NCBI GenBank assembly: GCA_958009055.1
Contig: OY253653.1
Location: forward strand, 806,001-870,000
DNA: 64,000 bases
Reading direction: 5' to 3'
From: Choricystis sp. odSpoLacu1
Lineage: Eukaryota > Chlorophyta > Trebouxiophyceae
Shown: positions 11,465 through 21,806 of the stretch, piece by piece
Layout of the letters: every line of letters begins with the position of its first letter
Numbering within the stretch: the first letter of the stretch is position 1
Notes under the pieces: generated by a model
Database searches by the model: none
The model's input: the letters and a program-made list of their open reading frames with translations, nothing else
What the model was told of the DNA's origin: nothing
Program-made: the position numbers and the translations under genes

Positions 11465-14400
11465 ATGGCGTCCACCCTCGACGCCTTCCTGAAGAGACCG
11501 GCCGCCAAAACGGGCGATGCCGCGGAGGACGACGCCAAGGACGCCCCGCACAAGGACGCTGATGCGAGCGCGCCGACCGGCGTTGCGTCCGCGCCGCCGC
11601 CCCAACCCGCGCCTGCTGGCGATGGCGCTCCCACCCAGGTAGAGGACGTGAATGATGCGGCGGCTTGGGGGGTGTGGAGGGCAAGGAGGTGGCTGTGAGC
11701 GCGCGGAGCGGTGGCTCTTCTTTTGCACGACACGCGCGATTCGAAGGGGCCGAGCGCGGGCATCGTGCGCCCCGCCCCGCCACCCGCTCTTCTCTCCTTC
11801 CCTCGGCACCACGCTCACTGACGCTGTGCAACTTCCATCCACCCACAGCCCGCCAAACGGAAACGGTCGCCCTCCCCCCCTGCTGCACCCGACGCGGCCA
11901 AGCGCCCGCGCGTCTCGCTCGACGGTACCCTCACCGAGGAAGCCCGTGCAGCCGCCCTGTCCGCCTGGGCGGCTGAAGCGGACTCTGTGATGGCCGAAGT
12001 GCGGGACGCGCCCCCCTTGATCGCGTGGCCGGCGTCCGCGCCCCCTCCGCGCGCCGCGACCGCGCGCCTCGCCGCTGCCGACGTCATCCCCTACCTCATT
12101 GGCCGGGGGGACCCGCTCTCGACTCTCGCCCGCCGCATGTGCGCCGCCCTGGGCGGGGAGGCGGGGCACGAGGGGGTGGCAGGACTGGTGACGGTGGATG
12201 CTGTTCGCTCTGCCATTCTCGACGCCGCCACCCGCCGCTGTGTGTCCGAGACCAGACCCCCGGCCGACGCCGACCCGCTGGAGGATGCGGCCCCAGGCCG
12301 CCTGTGGGCGTGGGACCTGCGGGACGCGCGCAAGGCGCCGTCCGCGGTGCGCGCCGACGCGGTCGCCCGCAAAAAGTGGACGCTGGGCGCGGGGGAGAGG
12401 CTGGCCGCGCTGGCGGGGGCGCGGGTGGCGGTGTCCGGGTCCAAGGTAGGGGCGGTGCTGCCCGCAAAGGCGAGGAAGGCGGTGGCCAAGCTGGTGAGGG
12501 CGGAAGGGGGTGGGGGTGGCAAGGCCGCGCCGGCTGCACTCACTGCCGCACACGCTGCTGCCCCTGCCACCGCCCCCCCCCCTCCCGCCTCCCCGTCCGC
12601 TGCCACCGCCTTGAACGAGGCGGCCGCCTCCAGAGTGGCGGCTCAGGCGGCCGCCGCGGCCGCCAAGGCGGACCGCCTGCGCGCGGTGGCCGAGCGGGAG
12701 GCCCTCAAAGCGGAGCGCGAGCGGTTGAAGCTGGAAAAAGAGCGTGAAAAGGCGGCTGGCGCGGCCGCCAAAGCTGCGGAACGCGCGGCGCAGGCAGCGG
12801 CGAAGGAGGAGGCGCGGCTGGAGAAGGATAGGGCTCGCGAGGCGGCCAAGGCCGCGAAAGACGCTGCGAAAGCGGCGGCGGCCGACACGAAGAAGCCCAA
12901 AGGCAAACTGGCCGGGTTTGGGTCGGAGGGGGCGGTGCGCAAGTCGGCGTCCATGATGGCGTCGTTTGTGAAGCGGTCGCCTGCGACGGCCGCCAAGCCG
13001 GCGGCGGGCGGCAGCGCGGCCGCGACGCCCGCCACCTCCACCCGCAGACAGCTCACCTACCACGCCGCCTTCCCGCCCGCCCCGCCCGAGCTGTGCGCGG
13101 CGCCGCCACCGGCCGGCATGCCGGTGGCCGAGTATGACGCCGCGGTGGCTGCTGGTGGGGACACCGACGCGCTGGTGTCGGCCGCGCTGTCCCGCTGGCG
13201 CGCGGCGCCGCGCCCGCCCACCATCTGGGGCGCCCCCCCCCTCCTGGGCCCGTCGCCCCGACGCCGTGGAGGCCGCCTCCCGCCTCGACCGCGCCGCCCT
13301 GGAGGCGGACGGCGGCCGCCTGTGGCGGCGCAAGTTCATTTGGCACCCCGCCGACTCCGCGCGCCCGCCTTACTGTGGCTCCTGCACCAAGCCCCCCGCC
13401 CCCGTTGGCCCCCGCCGGTTTGCGGCCAAACACCCAGACCTCGACTACGACGTCGCCTCCGACGAAGAGTGGGAGGAGGAACCTGAGGGAGAGGACCTGT
13501 CGGACGCGGACGACGCGGACGACGACGACGACCGCGCGTCGGGCGCGACCGCCGCGACGGCGGGAGATGGCTTCCTCGTCGCCGACGACTACGTGTCCGG
13601 CGCCGACGGCGACGACTCCGGGTTTGGGGGGGCTGCTGTGTCCGGCCTGCCCGCGGGTGCGTCCGCCTACATGCGCCTGCTGGCTGCTCAACTCGACACC
13701 GCGCGCCGCGGCGGGCGCTTGGCGCTCGTGTCGCGGCTGGGCGTCGGCGACGCACCGCCTCCTTCCTCCACCACCGCCCACACCAGCGCGCCCGCCACTA
13801 CCGCCCCCACCAAGGGCGTGCTCCAGTGCGACGTCGCCCTGCTGGCTGCTCTGGCGGCCGTCCCGTGGCGTCAAGACGATGGCGCGCCCCCGTCCCACAT
13901 CGTCGTGCCACCTCCGTCAACCGAAGACGGCGGCGACGACCGCCCCCGGTCGGCGGCCGGGGAGCGGGGCGCGTCGTCCCCGGGTGCTTCGCCCTCCGCC
14001 TGCAAGCGGGGGAGGGCGGCGCAGGCGCCCACCGACCTGGTGCCCGCGCTGCGCGCGTTCATGGCGCGCGCGGGGGCCGACCTGCGCGCCGCACCCAAAC
14101 TGTGGGCCGCCTTCCAGGCTGCCCACCCCGACCGCAAAATCACCAAGGCATGGGCCCTGGACGCCATCAAGGCGGCGGGCGTGTGGAAGGGGGGGCGGTG
14201 GACGCTGCACCCGGAAGGCGGGGCGGTGGCGGCGCCGCGGCGGTCGCCCGGCGCGCCGTCGTCGGCGCCACCACCCCTCGCCGAGCCGTGGGCGTCGCTG
14301 GTGGCGTCCTTGAAAAAAGGCCCCCTGCCCGGCGATGAAGCCACCGCGTCAGCCCTGGTAGCCCCCGTGCATGGTGTGGTGGGTGGCGCCGTGCCGACGG

Positions 14401-15128
14401 CCGTGGTGGACGCTCTGGTGGGCGTCGCGGCCACCGCCGACGCGCCGCGCGCGCTGCGCCGCGTGGCCGCTCTCGCGGCCGCCCACGCCCTGTCTGCGTC
14501 CGCTGACGAGGGGGCCGATGCTGCTAGCGCCCACGCCGCCGTTCTTGGCGGTGGGCGGCTGCCGGCGGCCGCTGCCTCCATGCTGCGCTCTTCGTCCGAC
14601 AATACGCGCCGCACGGGGGCCGCACTCCTCGCGTCCGCCGCCAAAGCTGCAGCCTCTGCAGGCCGCCCCGCCACCGCTCTGGCCACCGCACGGGCGACCG
14701 GGGCCGCATTCGGCACGGACGGCCTGGCGCGCGCGCTGGCGGTGACGAGTGCGGGTGGAGACGACGCTGGCAGCAGCGACGCGCTGCGCGTCGCGGGGCA
14801 CACCGCCCTCGCGGTCGCCACCCTGGTATCTGCGCCCGATGCCGCGGGGGCACCCCTGGCCACGCCGTCCATTGCGCTCGCCCTGGCCGCCGCGGCGGCG
14901 GCAACGGCTGGGACGGAGGGCGTGGCAGGCCCCGCGCGCGGCGTCGCGCGCCGCTCGCTGCAAGCGCTCGCCGCCATGGCCGCCCTGCCGACCGGGAGCG
15001 CCCTGCTGGCCCCGGGAGGCGCCGCCCACGCGGCTACAGCGGCTGCTGTCGCGGCGGCCACTGGCAACGACGGGTTGGGGGAGGATGGGGCGGGGTGGGC
15101 GCGCGTGCTGGCGGCAGTGGTGGAGTGA
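11465..15128 (+). CDS. FAS1: CAF-1 large subunit (FAS1/p150), frame broken at a C run
   Basis: Exons are 11465..11638 and 11849..15128. With one base removed from the C run at 13233-13241 the protein is about 1150 residues. Order: an N-terminal MASTLDAFLKRP motif (PIP-box-like), a KER-type charged helix (KLEKEREKAA and repeats), the diagnostic acidic ED region with WHPADSARPPYCG, GPRRFAAKHPDLDYDV and SDEEWEEEPEGEDLSD, then a C-terminal winged-helix-like part (KITKAWALDAIKAAGVW). CAF-1 loads newly made H3-H4 onto replicating DNA. The last 300 residues are Ala-rich and not assigned. The ED region and WHD are in one frame and the KER in another, with the switch exactly on the homopolymer. Confidence 0.88.
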
Positions 15129-15303
15129 CTGAGAGAGAGAAAAGTGTGTGTGCAAAACAAAAATGCATGTGGGGTACAGAGAGCACCGAAAACGGCCATT
15201 GGTTCAGCGTGTGTGCGTCAGTCAAGTGTTGTTTTACAAGTGTTTGCGGGTGTGTGTGCTGTTGTCTCCAAAACCGATCAAAACTCGCCCTCCCCCCTCC
15301 AAT

Positions 15304-15768
15304 TCACTTCTGCTGTTGCGCCCGCGCCGCGTTAGCCGTGTCCCGCCGCGCAGAATCGTAGTACGAGTAATTCAGAATGAGCGTGTTGTTGGGGTCTTTG
15401 GGGTCGCGCCGCGCTTTGTCCACGTCGGCCGCCACCACCGCTGCATCCCGCTTGCCCGCGCGGGCGGCCCGGTCGGCCGCTTTCTGAGCTTTGGACTTCT
15501 TCTTGTGGGAGCCGGGTGGGCCGGGGGGGCGGGCGACAGGCGTGGCGCTGCCTCCGGCGGGCGCGGTCGTGGCCGTGCCGCCACGCTTGCCGGGAAAGCG
15601 GAACGCCGACCGGCCGCCCGATGTGGATGATGAGCGACCAGCGCCACTGGACCGGCGGCGCCACCAAATGGCCAGCGCGGTGGCGCCGGCTACGACGGCC
15701 AAACCGACCGCGTTGCCGGTGGGCGCGGCGGTCGACCGCTTCTTGGCTTTGACTTGTTTGGGTGGCAT
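15304..15768 (-). CDS. Single-pass membrane protein, hypothetical
   Basis: A 154-codon intronless frame starting at the ATG complementary to 15766-15768 (MPPKQVKAKKRSTA). A basic N-terminus is followed by one membrane helix (NAVGLAVVAGATALAIWW), a Ser/Gly/Arg-rich linker, a basic coiled segment (SHKKKSKAQKAADRAAR) and a distinctive C-terminus, DPNNTLILNYSYYDSARR. The layout fits a membrane-anchored protein with a basic exposed domain. The family is not recognised. It is convergent with CAF-1, 175 bp away. The non-repetitive tail suggests a genuine gene. Confidence 0.6.
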   Translation of the reverse strand: MPPKQVKAKKRSTAAPTGNAVGLAVVAGATALAIWWRRRSSGAGRSSSTSGGRSAFRFPGKRGGTATTAPAGGSATPVARPPGPPGSHKKKSKAQKAADRAARAGKRDAAVVAADVDKARRDPKDPNNTLILNYSYYDSARRDTANAARAQQQK

Positions 15769-16031
15769 TGTGGGAGTGGTATGGCAGTAGGTGTGTGTGC
15801 GGCCACAGTCCGAGGCCCGCAGTGAGCGGGCCGGGTGGAGGGGGGGGGGAGACGCGAATTGACGACGCTGTCCCAAACACAGGTGTGGTGGGGACAGCGA
15901 CCCGTCGAAGAAAACCACCTCTCGTTTACAACCCCCACGCGCCCTCAAAACGAATACTAGAATACATGACACACACTGGTGTACACACTCGCCAAGCTAA
16001 AAAACACACGCACTGCACCACCCAAAAGAAA

Positions 16032-17067
16032 TCACGCTACTCTGGCCGCGGGCGCGTCGGCGACCATCAGCGGCGGGGTGAACCGAATCGCCCCCCGCAT
16101 GACCGCGTCCGACGGTGTTTGGGCAAGGCAGGCGAGCTCCCTGTGTTTGGTTGTGCAAGGGGAGGAAGAGTGAGCAAATTGAACACACGGCAGCGAGCCC
16201 AACCTCCCCTCCCCTTCTCTCTCTCTCACCTCAACACATAGTCAGCACACACGCCCGCCTTGCCCCGGTTGGTATCCTCCCCCGCGTACACGTTGCGCAG
16301 CAGGGCGTCCACCAGGGCGGCCCGCCCCGCCTGGCCGCCGTCGGGGGGGGCGACGCTCGCGCCACTCACCCCGGGCCGCCCCAACGCTTTATCATACGCG
16401 GTGGCCGCACCATAAAACATCTTTTCGAGCTCAGCCAGCCACTTGTTGACGCGCACGCGCACTCCCGCCGCGCGCACGCGGGTCTCCACGTCGTCCGAAA
16501 AGTTCTCGTAGAGAGCTTGCGAGGTGGCAGCCCCGTCCTTGCCCTCCGGCCGCAGCCGCACCAGCAGCATCCACACGTGCAGCGTCAGCAGGGCGTGTTC
16601 GTCTGCGAAGACTTCAGTTCGTAGCCCCAGGGCGGTGGCGAGGGAGGGGGCGGTGGCCGCGTCGACGGCCGCGATGTGCAGCGCGCGCCCTCCCCGCGCG
16701 ATCGCTGTCTCCCGCGAATAAAACCCGCCCAACCTCAACAAGGCGCGTCTCATGCCGGTTGCGTCGGCGCCCGGGATGGCGGCGGCGGGAGCGTCCGCCC
16801 ACTCGAGGGAGGTAGGGCGGGTGGTGAGCGGCAGCGTGGCGGACTGAAAGGGGGAGGGAAGAGAGTGTGGGGACCTCGCCTCTGTCCCCAAAATTGACAC
16901 GTCACACGACTGGTTTCACAACCTGCCCCCCACCCGCTCACCGGCACGCTGCTGAAAGTTGTGCTGGCGACGGGCCAGGTGCGCCCGCTGTTGCTGGCGA
17001 CGGGCCAGGCGCCCGCCCCGACGGCGGGCGCCGCGCGGCGGGCGGCGGCGAGGGCGGCTCGCATCAT
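16032..17067 (-). CDS. UQCC1: Ubiquinol-cytochrome c chaperone UQCC1/CBP3
   Basis: Minus-strand exons are 16942..17067, 16230..16843 and 16032..16140, giving 282 residues; all phases close. The sequence carries the CBP3 hallmarks: LLRLGGFYSRE, ADEHALLTLHVWMLLVRLR, a middle helix with NKWLAELEKMFYGAATAYD, LRNVY, and the C-terminal YVLRELACLAQ that forms only across the last splice junction. UQCC1/CBP3 binds newly made cytochrome b at the mitochondrial ribosome and starts complex III assembly. The first exon encodes a basic Ala-rich mitochondrial presequence containing a duplicated WPVAS unit. Two ATGs in tandem (17067, 17064) could start it. It is head to head with the G-patch gene, 178 bp apart. 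Confidence 0.9.
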
Positions 17068-17245
17068 GAGGGGTGACGGTCGACGGTCAAGCGAGGGGAG
17101 GTCGCGCGGGGCGCGGTGGGGAGGCGAACAAAAAAGGGGCTGCGCTGTTGTGTCTGCCCACAATTCGGCGCGCAAAAAAACAAGCGCTGCCCTTGAGTGT
17201 GTGTGTACGTGGCGCCACGCCCTCTCTACACCCGGCCACACACAA

Positions 17246-18571
17246 ATGAAACTACCCCCCGGCCACGTGCCCGGCGTCGGCGTCGTCGCCGCCACCGCGC
17301 GCGGCGGCCTGGGCGAGCGGCTGCTGCGCAAGTTTGGGTGGACCGACGGCGACGGCCTGGGCGTGGGAAGGAGCGGGAGGGCGGCCCCCATTGAGACTAT
17401 GCAGAAGATTGACAACGCGGGGGTGAGCAGTGTGTGCGGAGAGAGGGTGGGCGGGAGGGCGGAGGAGGCAACATTGCGGACGCGACGGCTGGCCAGGGGC
17501 TCATCACCCTCCCCCCCCACACACAACCCACAGGTCGGTGCCCGCGCCCACTCCTTTGACTGGGGCGACGCCTGGTGGGATCGCGCGTTTGATGGGGCCG
17601 CCAAGTCGCTGGCTGCCCATGCTCCAGGGTCTGCGCCTTCGGCATCGTCGTCCTCATCGCCCGCATCATCCGACTGTGGACTCACCACCCACCGCGACGG
17701 CATGGCCACCACCGCCACCGCAGCCGAGATGAAGCTGGCCGCCCGCCTGGCGCGCGTTAAGTGGGGCCGGTTTGGGGGGTGGGACGGCAAGATGGCTCGG
17801 ATCGCCGCGATGGAGGCGGCCGCGGCGGCGGACGCGCGGCGGAAACTCGATGGAGACCCGCCTGAGCCGGCCAAAGCGGCCAAGCCCATGAAAGTGAGCA
17901 CCGCTGCTGAATACAAAAAGCTCAAGGCTGGTGCCGACGCCCGCCCCACCAAAAAGGTGAAGAAAGAGAAAGCGGCGTCGAAACGCGGCAAGAAAACCGA
18001 CACAGAGGCTGCTGCTGCGTCCTCCCCCCCTCCGCCCGCTGTCGACGCGCTCCCACCCTACACACCACCTCAAGGCTGGTGGGGCGCCGCCACGTTTGTG
18101 CATGCGGGCCGGTTGGAGGGGCTGGACGACCCCCGCCCCCGCGCCCCAAAAAGTGGCTTCACAGAAGAAGACCAACTGGCAGCCGCCACGGGCGGCGTCG
18201 CGCGCGGCGACAAGCGGGGGCTGGGGGCGGCAGCCGCCAAGCAGCTGGGGCGCGACTGGAAGGGGAAGAAGACGAGGTTTGGGGAGGACGATGACGACGA
18301 TGCGGGTGGACGAGGCAAGGACGCGTCTGGCGACGACGACGCCCCCCCTCCCACCACCATCAAGTGGCGCAAACTGACGGCCGCCGCGCTGGCCCCCAAA
18401 CCATTGCGCCTGGACAAACTGGTGAAGAAGGTGGTGGCGGCCGCCACTGCAAAGCACGGCGCTGGCGACGTGGAGCGCGCGGGTGGCGCCGCAGCGGCGC
18501 GCGCCGCGGTGCAAGCGTCGTCCAAGTTTGTTCAAAGTGACGGCGGGCGCGTGGCGCTGGCCCAGCAGTAG
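17246..18571 (+). CDS. G-patch protein, PINX1-like
   Basis: Exons 17246..17422 and 17534..18571 give 404 residues. The N-terminus is a G-patch: GLGERLLRKFGWTDGDGLG, continuing over the intron to SFDWGDAWWDRAFD. The rest is low-complexity Lys/Ala sequence with a Ser/Asp-rich patch (GEDDDDDAGG) and a conserved-looking TIKWRKLTAAAL near the end. G-patch proteins of the PINX1/Gno1 type activate DEAH helicases in ribosome biogenesis and, in animals and yeast, touch telomerase; the exact partner here is inference. The glycine-rich short G-patch followed by a WW-containing helix fits PINX1/GPATCH4 better than splicing G-patch factors. Confidence 0.78.
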   Translation: MKLPPGHVPGVGVVAATARGGLGERLLRKFGWTDGDGLGVGRSGRAAPIETMQKIDNAGVSSVCGERVGGRAEEATLRTRRLARGSSPSPPTHNPQVGARAHSFDWGDAWWDRAFDGAAKSLAAHAPGSAPSASSSSSPASSDCGLTTHRDGMATTATAAEMKLAARLARVKWGRFGGWDGKMARIAAMEAAAAADARRKLDGDPPEPAKAAKPMKVSTAAEYKKLKAGADARPTKKVKKEKAASKRGKKTDTEAAAASSPPPPAVDALPPYTPPQGWWGAATFVHAGRLEGLDDPRPRAPKSGFTEEDQLAAATGGVARGDKRGLGAAAAKQLGRDWKGKKTRFGEDDDDDAGGRGKDASGDDDAPPPTTIKWRKLTAAALAPKPLRLDKLVKKVVAAATAKHGAGDVERAGGAAAARAAVQASSKFVQSDGGRVALAQQ

Positions 18572-18667
18572 AAATGATTGCGAGAGAGAGAGGAGAAAGA
18601 AAACTTGTGTTTTTTATTTTGTTAGGCCGTTGAAAAACTGCATTTTTGTTCTTTTCATCACCGTTCT

Positions 18668-19888
18668 TCACCTCGGCGGCCACACAAGCTTCTCAACCAG
18701 CCATCCCACAGTCCTCGCCACCCCCCGTGTCGTGGGGTCGGACGCGGCCGCCACCGCGGCCCGCCGCCGCGCGGCCAGCTGCTTCCGAATGATGGCCAGT
18801 TCCTCCGCGTTGGGGTCCCCCCGCGTCAACCGGGCTTCCGCGAGAATTGAGGCGGGCGTGGGCGGCCCACGGCCGCCGTGGGGGACGTCCACGTAATTGT
18901 TCATGATGCCGCCGCCACCATCCACCACTGGCCAGTCAGGCCACGCAATCCACTTGTCTTCCCCGGTGGCTGGATCAGTCACAATGAGCTTGAACTCGTG
19001 GCGACCCGGGGGCAGGGAGCGGGTTAGGGACCTCCGCCCCGTGGCTGGGTGGAGGGTGAGGGGGAGGCGGGAGTCCCACCCGACGTCCAGCCCTGCTACA
19101 CTCCAGCCTGCATCCCTCGCGCCGCCCTGGCGGTTGCACCGAATCTCCAGGGTGACGGGGACGGGGACGGCGCCCAGCACCATGTCTGCAGCGGCCGCCC
19201 TGACGGCAGCCAGGCGCGGGTTGCACGGCCGCGCCGTGCGCAGCTCGCCCGCCGCCGCGTCCAGCGGCGCCCCCCTCACCCAGGCTGCATGCGCCAGCGC
19301 GGTGGCGGGGGCGCGCCCCAGGCCCGCGGTGCAGTGGACGTAGACGGTGGTGGCGAACGCGGCGGTGGCGGCGAGGGCGGTGTCAAGGACGGCGACTCCG
19401 TCTGCGAGGCGGGAGCGAAGAGAAGAAGGCGAAAAATCTTCGACTGGAACGACATAGTGCAGAATGTTGGACTCGCGGGCCGCAACACGCAGGCCGTCGC
19501 CATCGATGCCGAAATGGTCCCAGTCGGCGCCCTGCTGCAGGCAGACAACCGCGCCGACGCCGGCCGCGGCGAGGCGGTGGATATCGGCGGGGGTCTGGGG
19601 GCACGACCCCACGATCACGCGTGGATGCAGCCACTGTGCGTGCCCGTACTCAGTCCAGTTGATGCCGCGAGCGTGGTCGTAGTTGAGGGCCGACCCCATG
19701 GACGCATTCATCGCAAGGGTGTAATCTGCGGAGAGTGGGTCGAGAGGGTCGAGGGCGTCGGGCGGCGACGGCGCAGAGGCGCGCAGCGGCTGGCCGCGGC
19801 GGCGGTTGGCGCGCCACACTGCTGCAGCAGGGTGCAGCGTGCGTGGTCGCGCCGCGTGAGGGTGGTGGTGGAGGGCGGGCGGCACCAT
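18668..19888 (-). CDS. SEX4: Phosphoglucan phosphatase, SEX4-type (DSP plus CBM48)
   Basis: An intronless 406-residue frame from the ATG complementary to 19886-19888. It starts with a His/Arg/Ala-rich plastid-type transit peptide. Next comes a laforin/SEX4-class dual-specificity phosphatase domain: WLHPRVIVGSCPQTPADIHR, VVCLQQGADWDHFG and the active-site loop VHCTAGLGRAP. It is followed by a CBM48/AMPK-type glucan-binding domain (LPPGRHEFKLIV, IMNNYVDV). SEX4 removes phosphate from starch during breakdown in the chloroplast. Domain order matches SEX4 rather than LSF1 (no PDZ) or LSF2 (no CBM). It is head to head with the protease gene, 189 bp away. Confidence 0.92.
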   Translation of the reverse strand: MVPPALHHHPHAARPRTLHPAAAVWRANRRRGQPLRASAPSPPDALDPLDPLSADYTLAMNASMGSALNYDHARGINWTEYGHAQWLHPRVIVGSCPQTPADIHRLAAAGVGAVVCLQQGADWDHFGIDGDGLRVAARESNILHYVVPVEDFSPSSLRSRLADGVAVLDTALAATAAFATTVYVHCTAGLGRAPATALAHAAWVRGAPLDAAAGELRTARPCNPRLAAVRAAAADMVLGAVPVPVTLEIRCNRQGGARDAGWSVAGLDVGWDSRLPLTLHPATGRRSLTRSLPPGRHEFKLIVTDPATGEDKWIAWPDWPVVDGGGGIMNNYVDVPHGGRGPPTPASILAEARLTRGDPNAEELAIIRKQLAARRRAAVAAASDPTTRGVARTVGWLVEKLVWPPR

Positions 19889-20077
19889 TGTCACGAAAAA
19901 AAGAGAGATTGGAGGGTCTTGTTTTTTTTTGTCAAAACTCGCAAAACTCGCAAACCAATCCCCGCCAATCAACCCCTTCCCACCCGCACACCCCGCGTCG
20001 CGCTCGCGCGCCTGTGTGTGTGTGTGTGTGTGTCTGCTGACCGGGACGTGCGTGCGTCCCTCACAAACCAATCAACC

Positions 20078-20962
20078 ATGGCCTGGCTCGCCCGCGCTCT
20101 GGCCACCGGCTTCGGCAAAGCCCCCCTCGTCTCCGTCGTCACTCTCAGGGGACAGATAGCACCCCCAGCCCGCGGCCCACGCCGCGTGCTCGACGCGGCG
20201 CGCTCAGCGCCGTGGCTGAAGAAGGCTTTTGCGCTGCGTCCAGCCGCGGTCGCCCTGCGGGTCGCGTCCCCTGGCGGCTCCCCCGCCCAGACCGAGCTCC
20301 TGGTCGAGGCCATCCACCGGCGCGCCTCCCGCGCGGGTGATGTCCCCGTGTACGCGTTCGCAGAGGACGTGGCCGCGTCGGGCGGCTACTGGCTTTTGGC
20401 AGCAGCAGGCACCGCCGGCGTCTACGCCCTACCCACCTCCATCGTCGGCTCCATCGGCGTCATCGCGCCCTCGTTTGGGGCGACAGGCGCCCTGGCCCGG
20501 CTGGGGCTGGAGCGGCGCGTGTGGACGGCGGGCGACGACAAGGCGGGGGTGGACCCGTTTCTGCCGGTGGATGAGACGGCGGCGGCGCGGGTGAATGATC
20601 TGCTCTCCAACCTGCACACCACGTTCATCGATGCAGTGAAGAGTGCACGGGGTCCTGCCCTCGTCACAGCGGCTGGCGGCAAGCCGGGTGATGCTTTGCC
20701 GGCCGACCGGGCGCGCGACCTGTTTTCCGGGCGCATGTGGACGGGGGGGCAGGCCGCAGCTCTTGGTTTGATCGATGGTGTGGGCAGCCTGCACGGCGTG
20801 CTGACTCAAAAGCTGGGCCCAAACACTGTGTTTGTGGAGTGTGGAGAGTTGCCGCCGGGCAGGGGGCTGTTTGGGGCAGCGGCCAGCGTGCCAGCGTCCG
20901 CGATGGAAGAGGCACTTGCCGTGGTCGACGAAAGGGTTGCGGCCGCAAGCTTCGGCGTGTGA
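20078..20962 (+). CDS. Peptidase S49 (SohB/SppA-like) serine protease
   Basis: An intronless 294-residue protein starting at ccATGG. It is a single S49 domain of the short SohB type. VYAFAEDVAASGGYWLLA carries the likely nucleophile Ser, TSIVGSIGVI the following conserved loop, and DDKAGVDPFLPV the likely general-base Lys. Then comes the family ending GRMWTGGQAAALGLID. These enzymes cut membrane-buried or signal peptides with a Ser-Lys dyad. The N-terminus (MAWLARALATGFG) is short and amphipathic, suggesting organelle targeting. Just 87 bp separate it from the methyltransferase gene on the same strand. Confidence 0.88.
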   Translation: MAWLARALATGFGKAPLVSVVTLRGQIAPPARGPRRVLDAARSAPWLKKAFALRPAAVALRVASPGGSPAQTELLVEAIHRRASRAGDVPVYAFAEDVAASGGYWLLAAAGTAGVYALPTSIVGSIGVIAPSFGATGALARLGLERRVWTAGDDKAGVDPFLPVDETAAARVNDLLSNLHTTFIDAVKSARGPALVTAAGGKPGDALPADRARDLFSGRMWTGGQAAALGLIDGVGSLHGVLTQKLGPNTVFVECGELPPGRGLFGAAASVPASAMEEALAVVDERVAAASFGV

Positions 20963-21049
20963 GAAATGTTGATTAGTTTGGGGGAGGTGGTGGTCGAACG
21001 AGAGGGTAAAAACGTGGGTTTCTCACTCGCGGCGTCCAGTTTCGCGCCA

Positions 21050-21703
21050 ATGCCGCCCATCTCTGCCCCACCTCCGTCTCTGACAGCCCTCCTGCGCGGC
21101 CGCACCACCACCACCGCTCACGCTGTGTGGCGCACGCTTGTGCAACCCGGAGCGGTCACCGTCGACGCGACCGCGGGCAACGGCCTCGACACGCTGGAAC
21201 TCGCCCGCCTAGCCGGCCCGTCCGGGCGTGTGTTTGCTTTCGACACGGCCGCCTCTGCCGTCGCCGCCACACTTGCTGAAGTGGAGGCATCCATCGCGCG
21301 TGGCGTGGAGGACCTGGCCGACATCATCGTACTGCAAGCCTGCCACTCCACGCTGGCCGACGTGCTGGCGTCGCACGGCGTGAGTGATGGCGAACTTTCG
21401 GCAGCCGTCTTCAACCTGGGCTGGCTGCCGGGCGCGGAGGCGGCGGCCGACAGGGACGCGACCGCCACCCGCCCAGAAACGACACTGGCGGCAGTGGCAG
21501 CAGCCACATCTCTGATGCGCCCCGGCGGCTTCATCTCCATGACGTCCTACATCGGGCACGAGGGAGGGAGGGAGGAGGTGGACGCAGTACGAGCAGCGCT
21601 GGCGGCGCTGCCGCCGAAGGAGTGGGTCGTGGCGAGACAAACATGCTCAACCGGACCACCGCCCCACTGTGGACGCTGGCGTGGCGCAAGGACGGGTAGA
21701 TGA
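21050..21703 (+). CDS. YtqB/MnmM-like class I SAM-dependent methyltransferase
   Basis: A 217-codon frame. VDATAGNGLDTLELARL is the SAM-binding loop, FNLGWLPGAEAAADRD matches the NLGYLPGGD motif of the YtqB family, and GGFISMTSYIGHEGGREE the conserved C-terminal segment. YtqB/MnmM enzymes methylate the wobble uridine modification of certain tRNAs; the substrate here is inference. The last 25 codons look wrong. After VVARQ the plus-one frame reads MLNRTTAPLWTLAWRKDG and stops at 21697-21699, which fits the family ending better than the frame given. A one-base loss near the AAA at 21639 would explain it. Confidence 0.8.
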   Translation: MPPISAPPPSLTALLRGRTTTTAHAVWRTLVQPGAVTVDATAGNGLDTLELARLAGPSGRVFAFDTAASAVAATLAEVEASIARGVEDLADIIVLQACHSTLADVLASHGVSDGELSAAVFNLGWLPGAEAAADRDATATRPETTLAAVAAATSLMRPGGFISMTSYIGHEGGREEVDAVRAALAALPPKEWVVARQTCSTGPPPHCGRWRGARTGR

Positions 21704-21806
21704 GGTTGGACAAGAAAGAATTGTGAGGGTTTTACAAAACAAAAGTTTTTTTGCAAAAGCAACAAGTGTGTGAGGGGAGGGACAAAAAAATAAAAGAAAA
21801 CAAAAA

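Noticed and set aside
12091..12606. Ala/Pro-rich frames antisense to CAF-1
   Set aside because: Mirror of the Lys/Glu/Ala-rich KER region; low complexity only.
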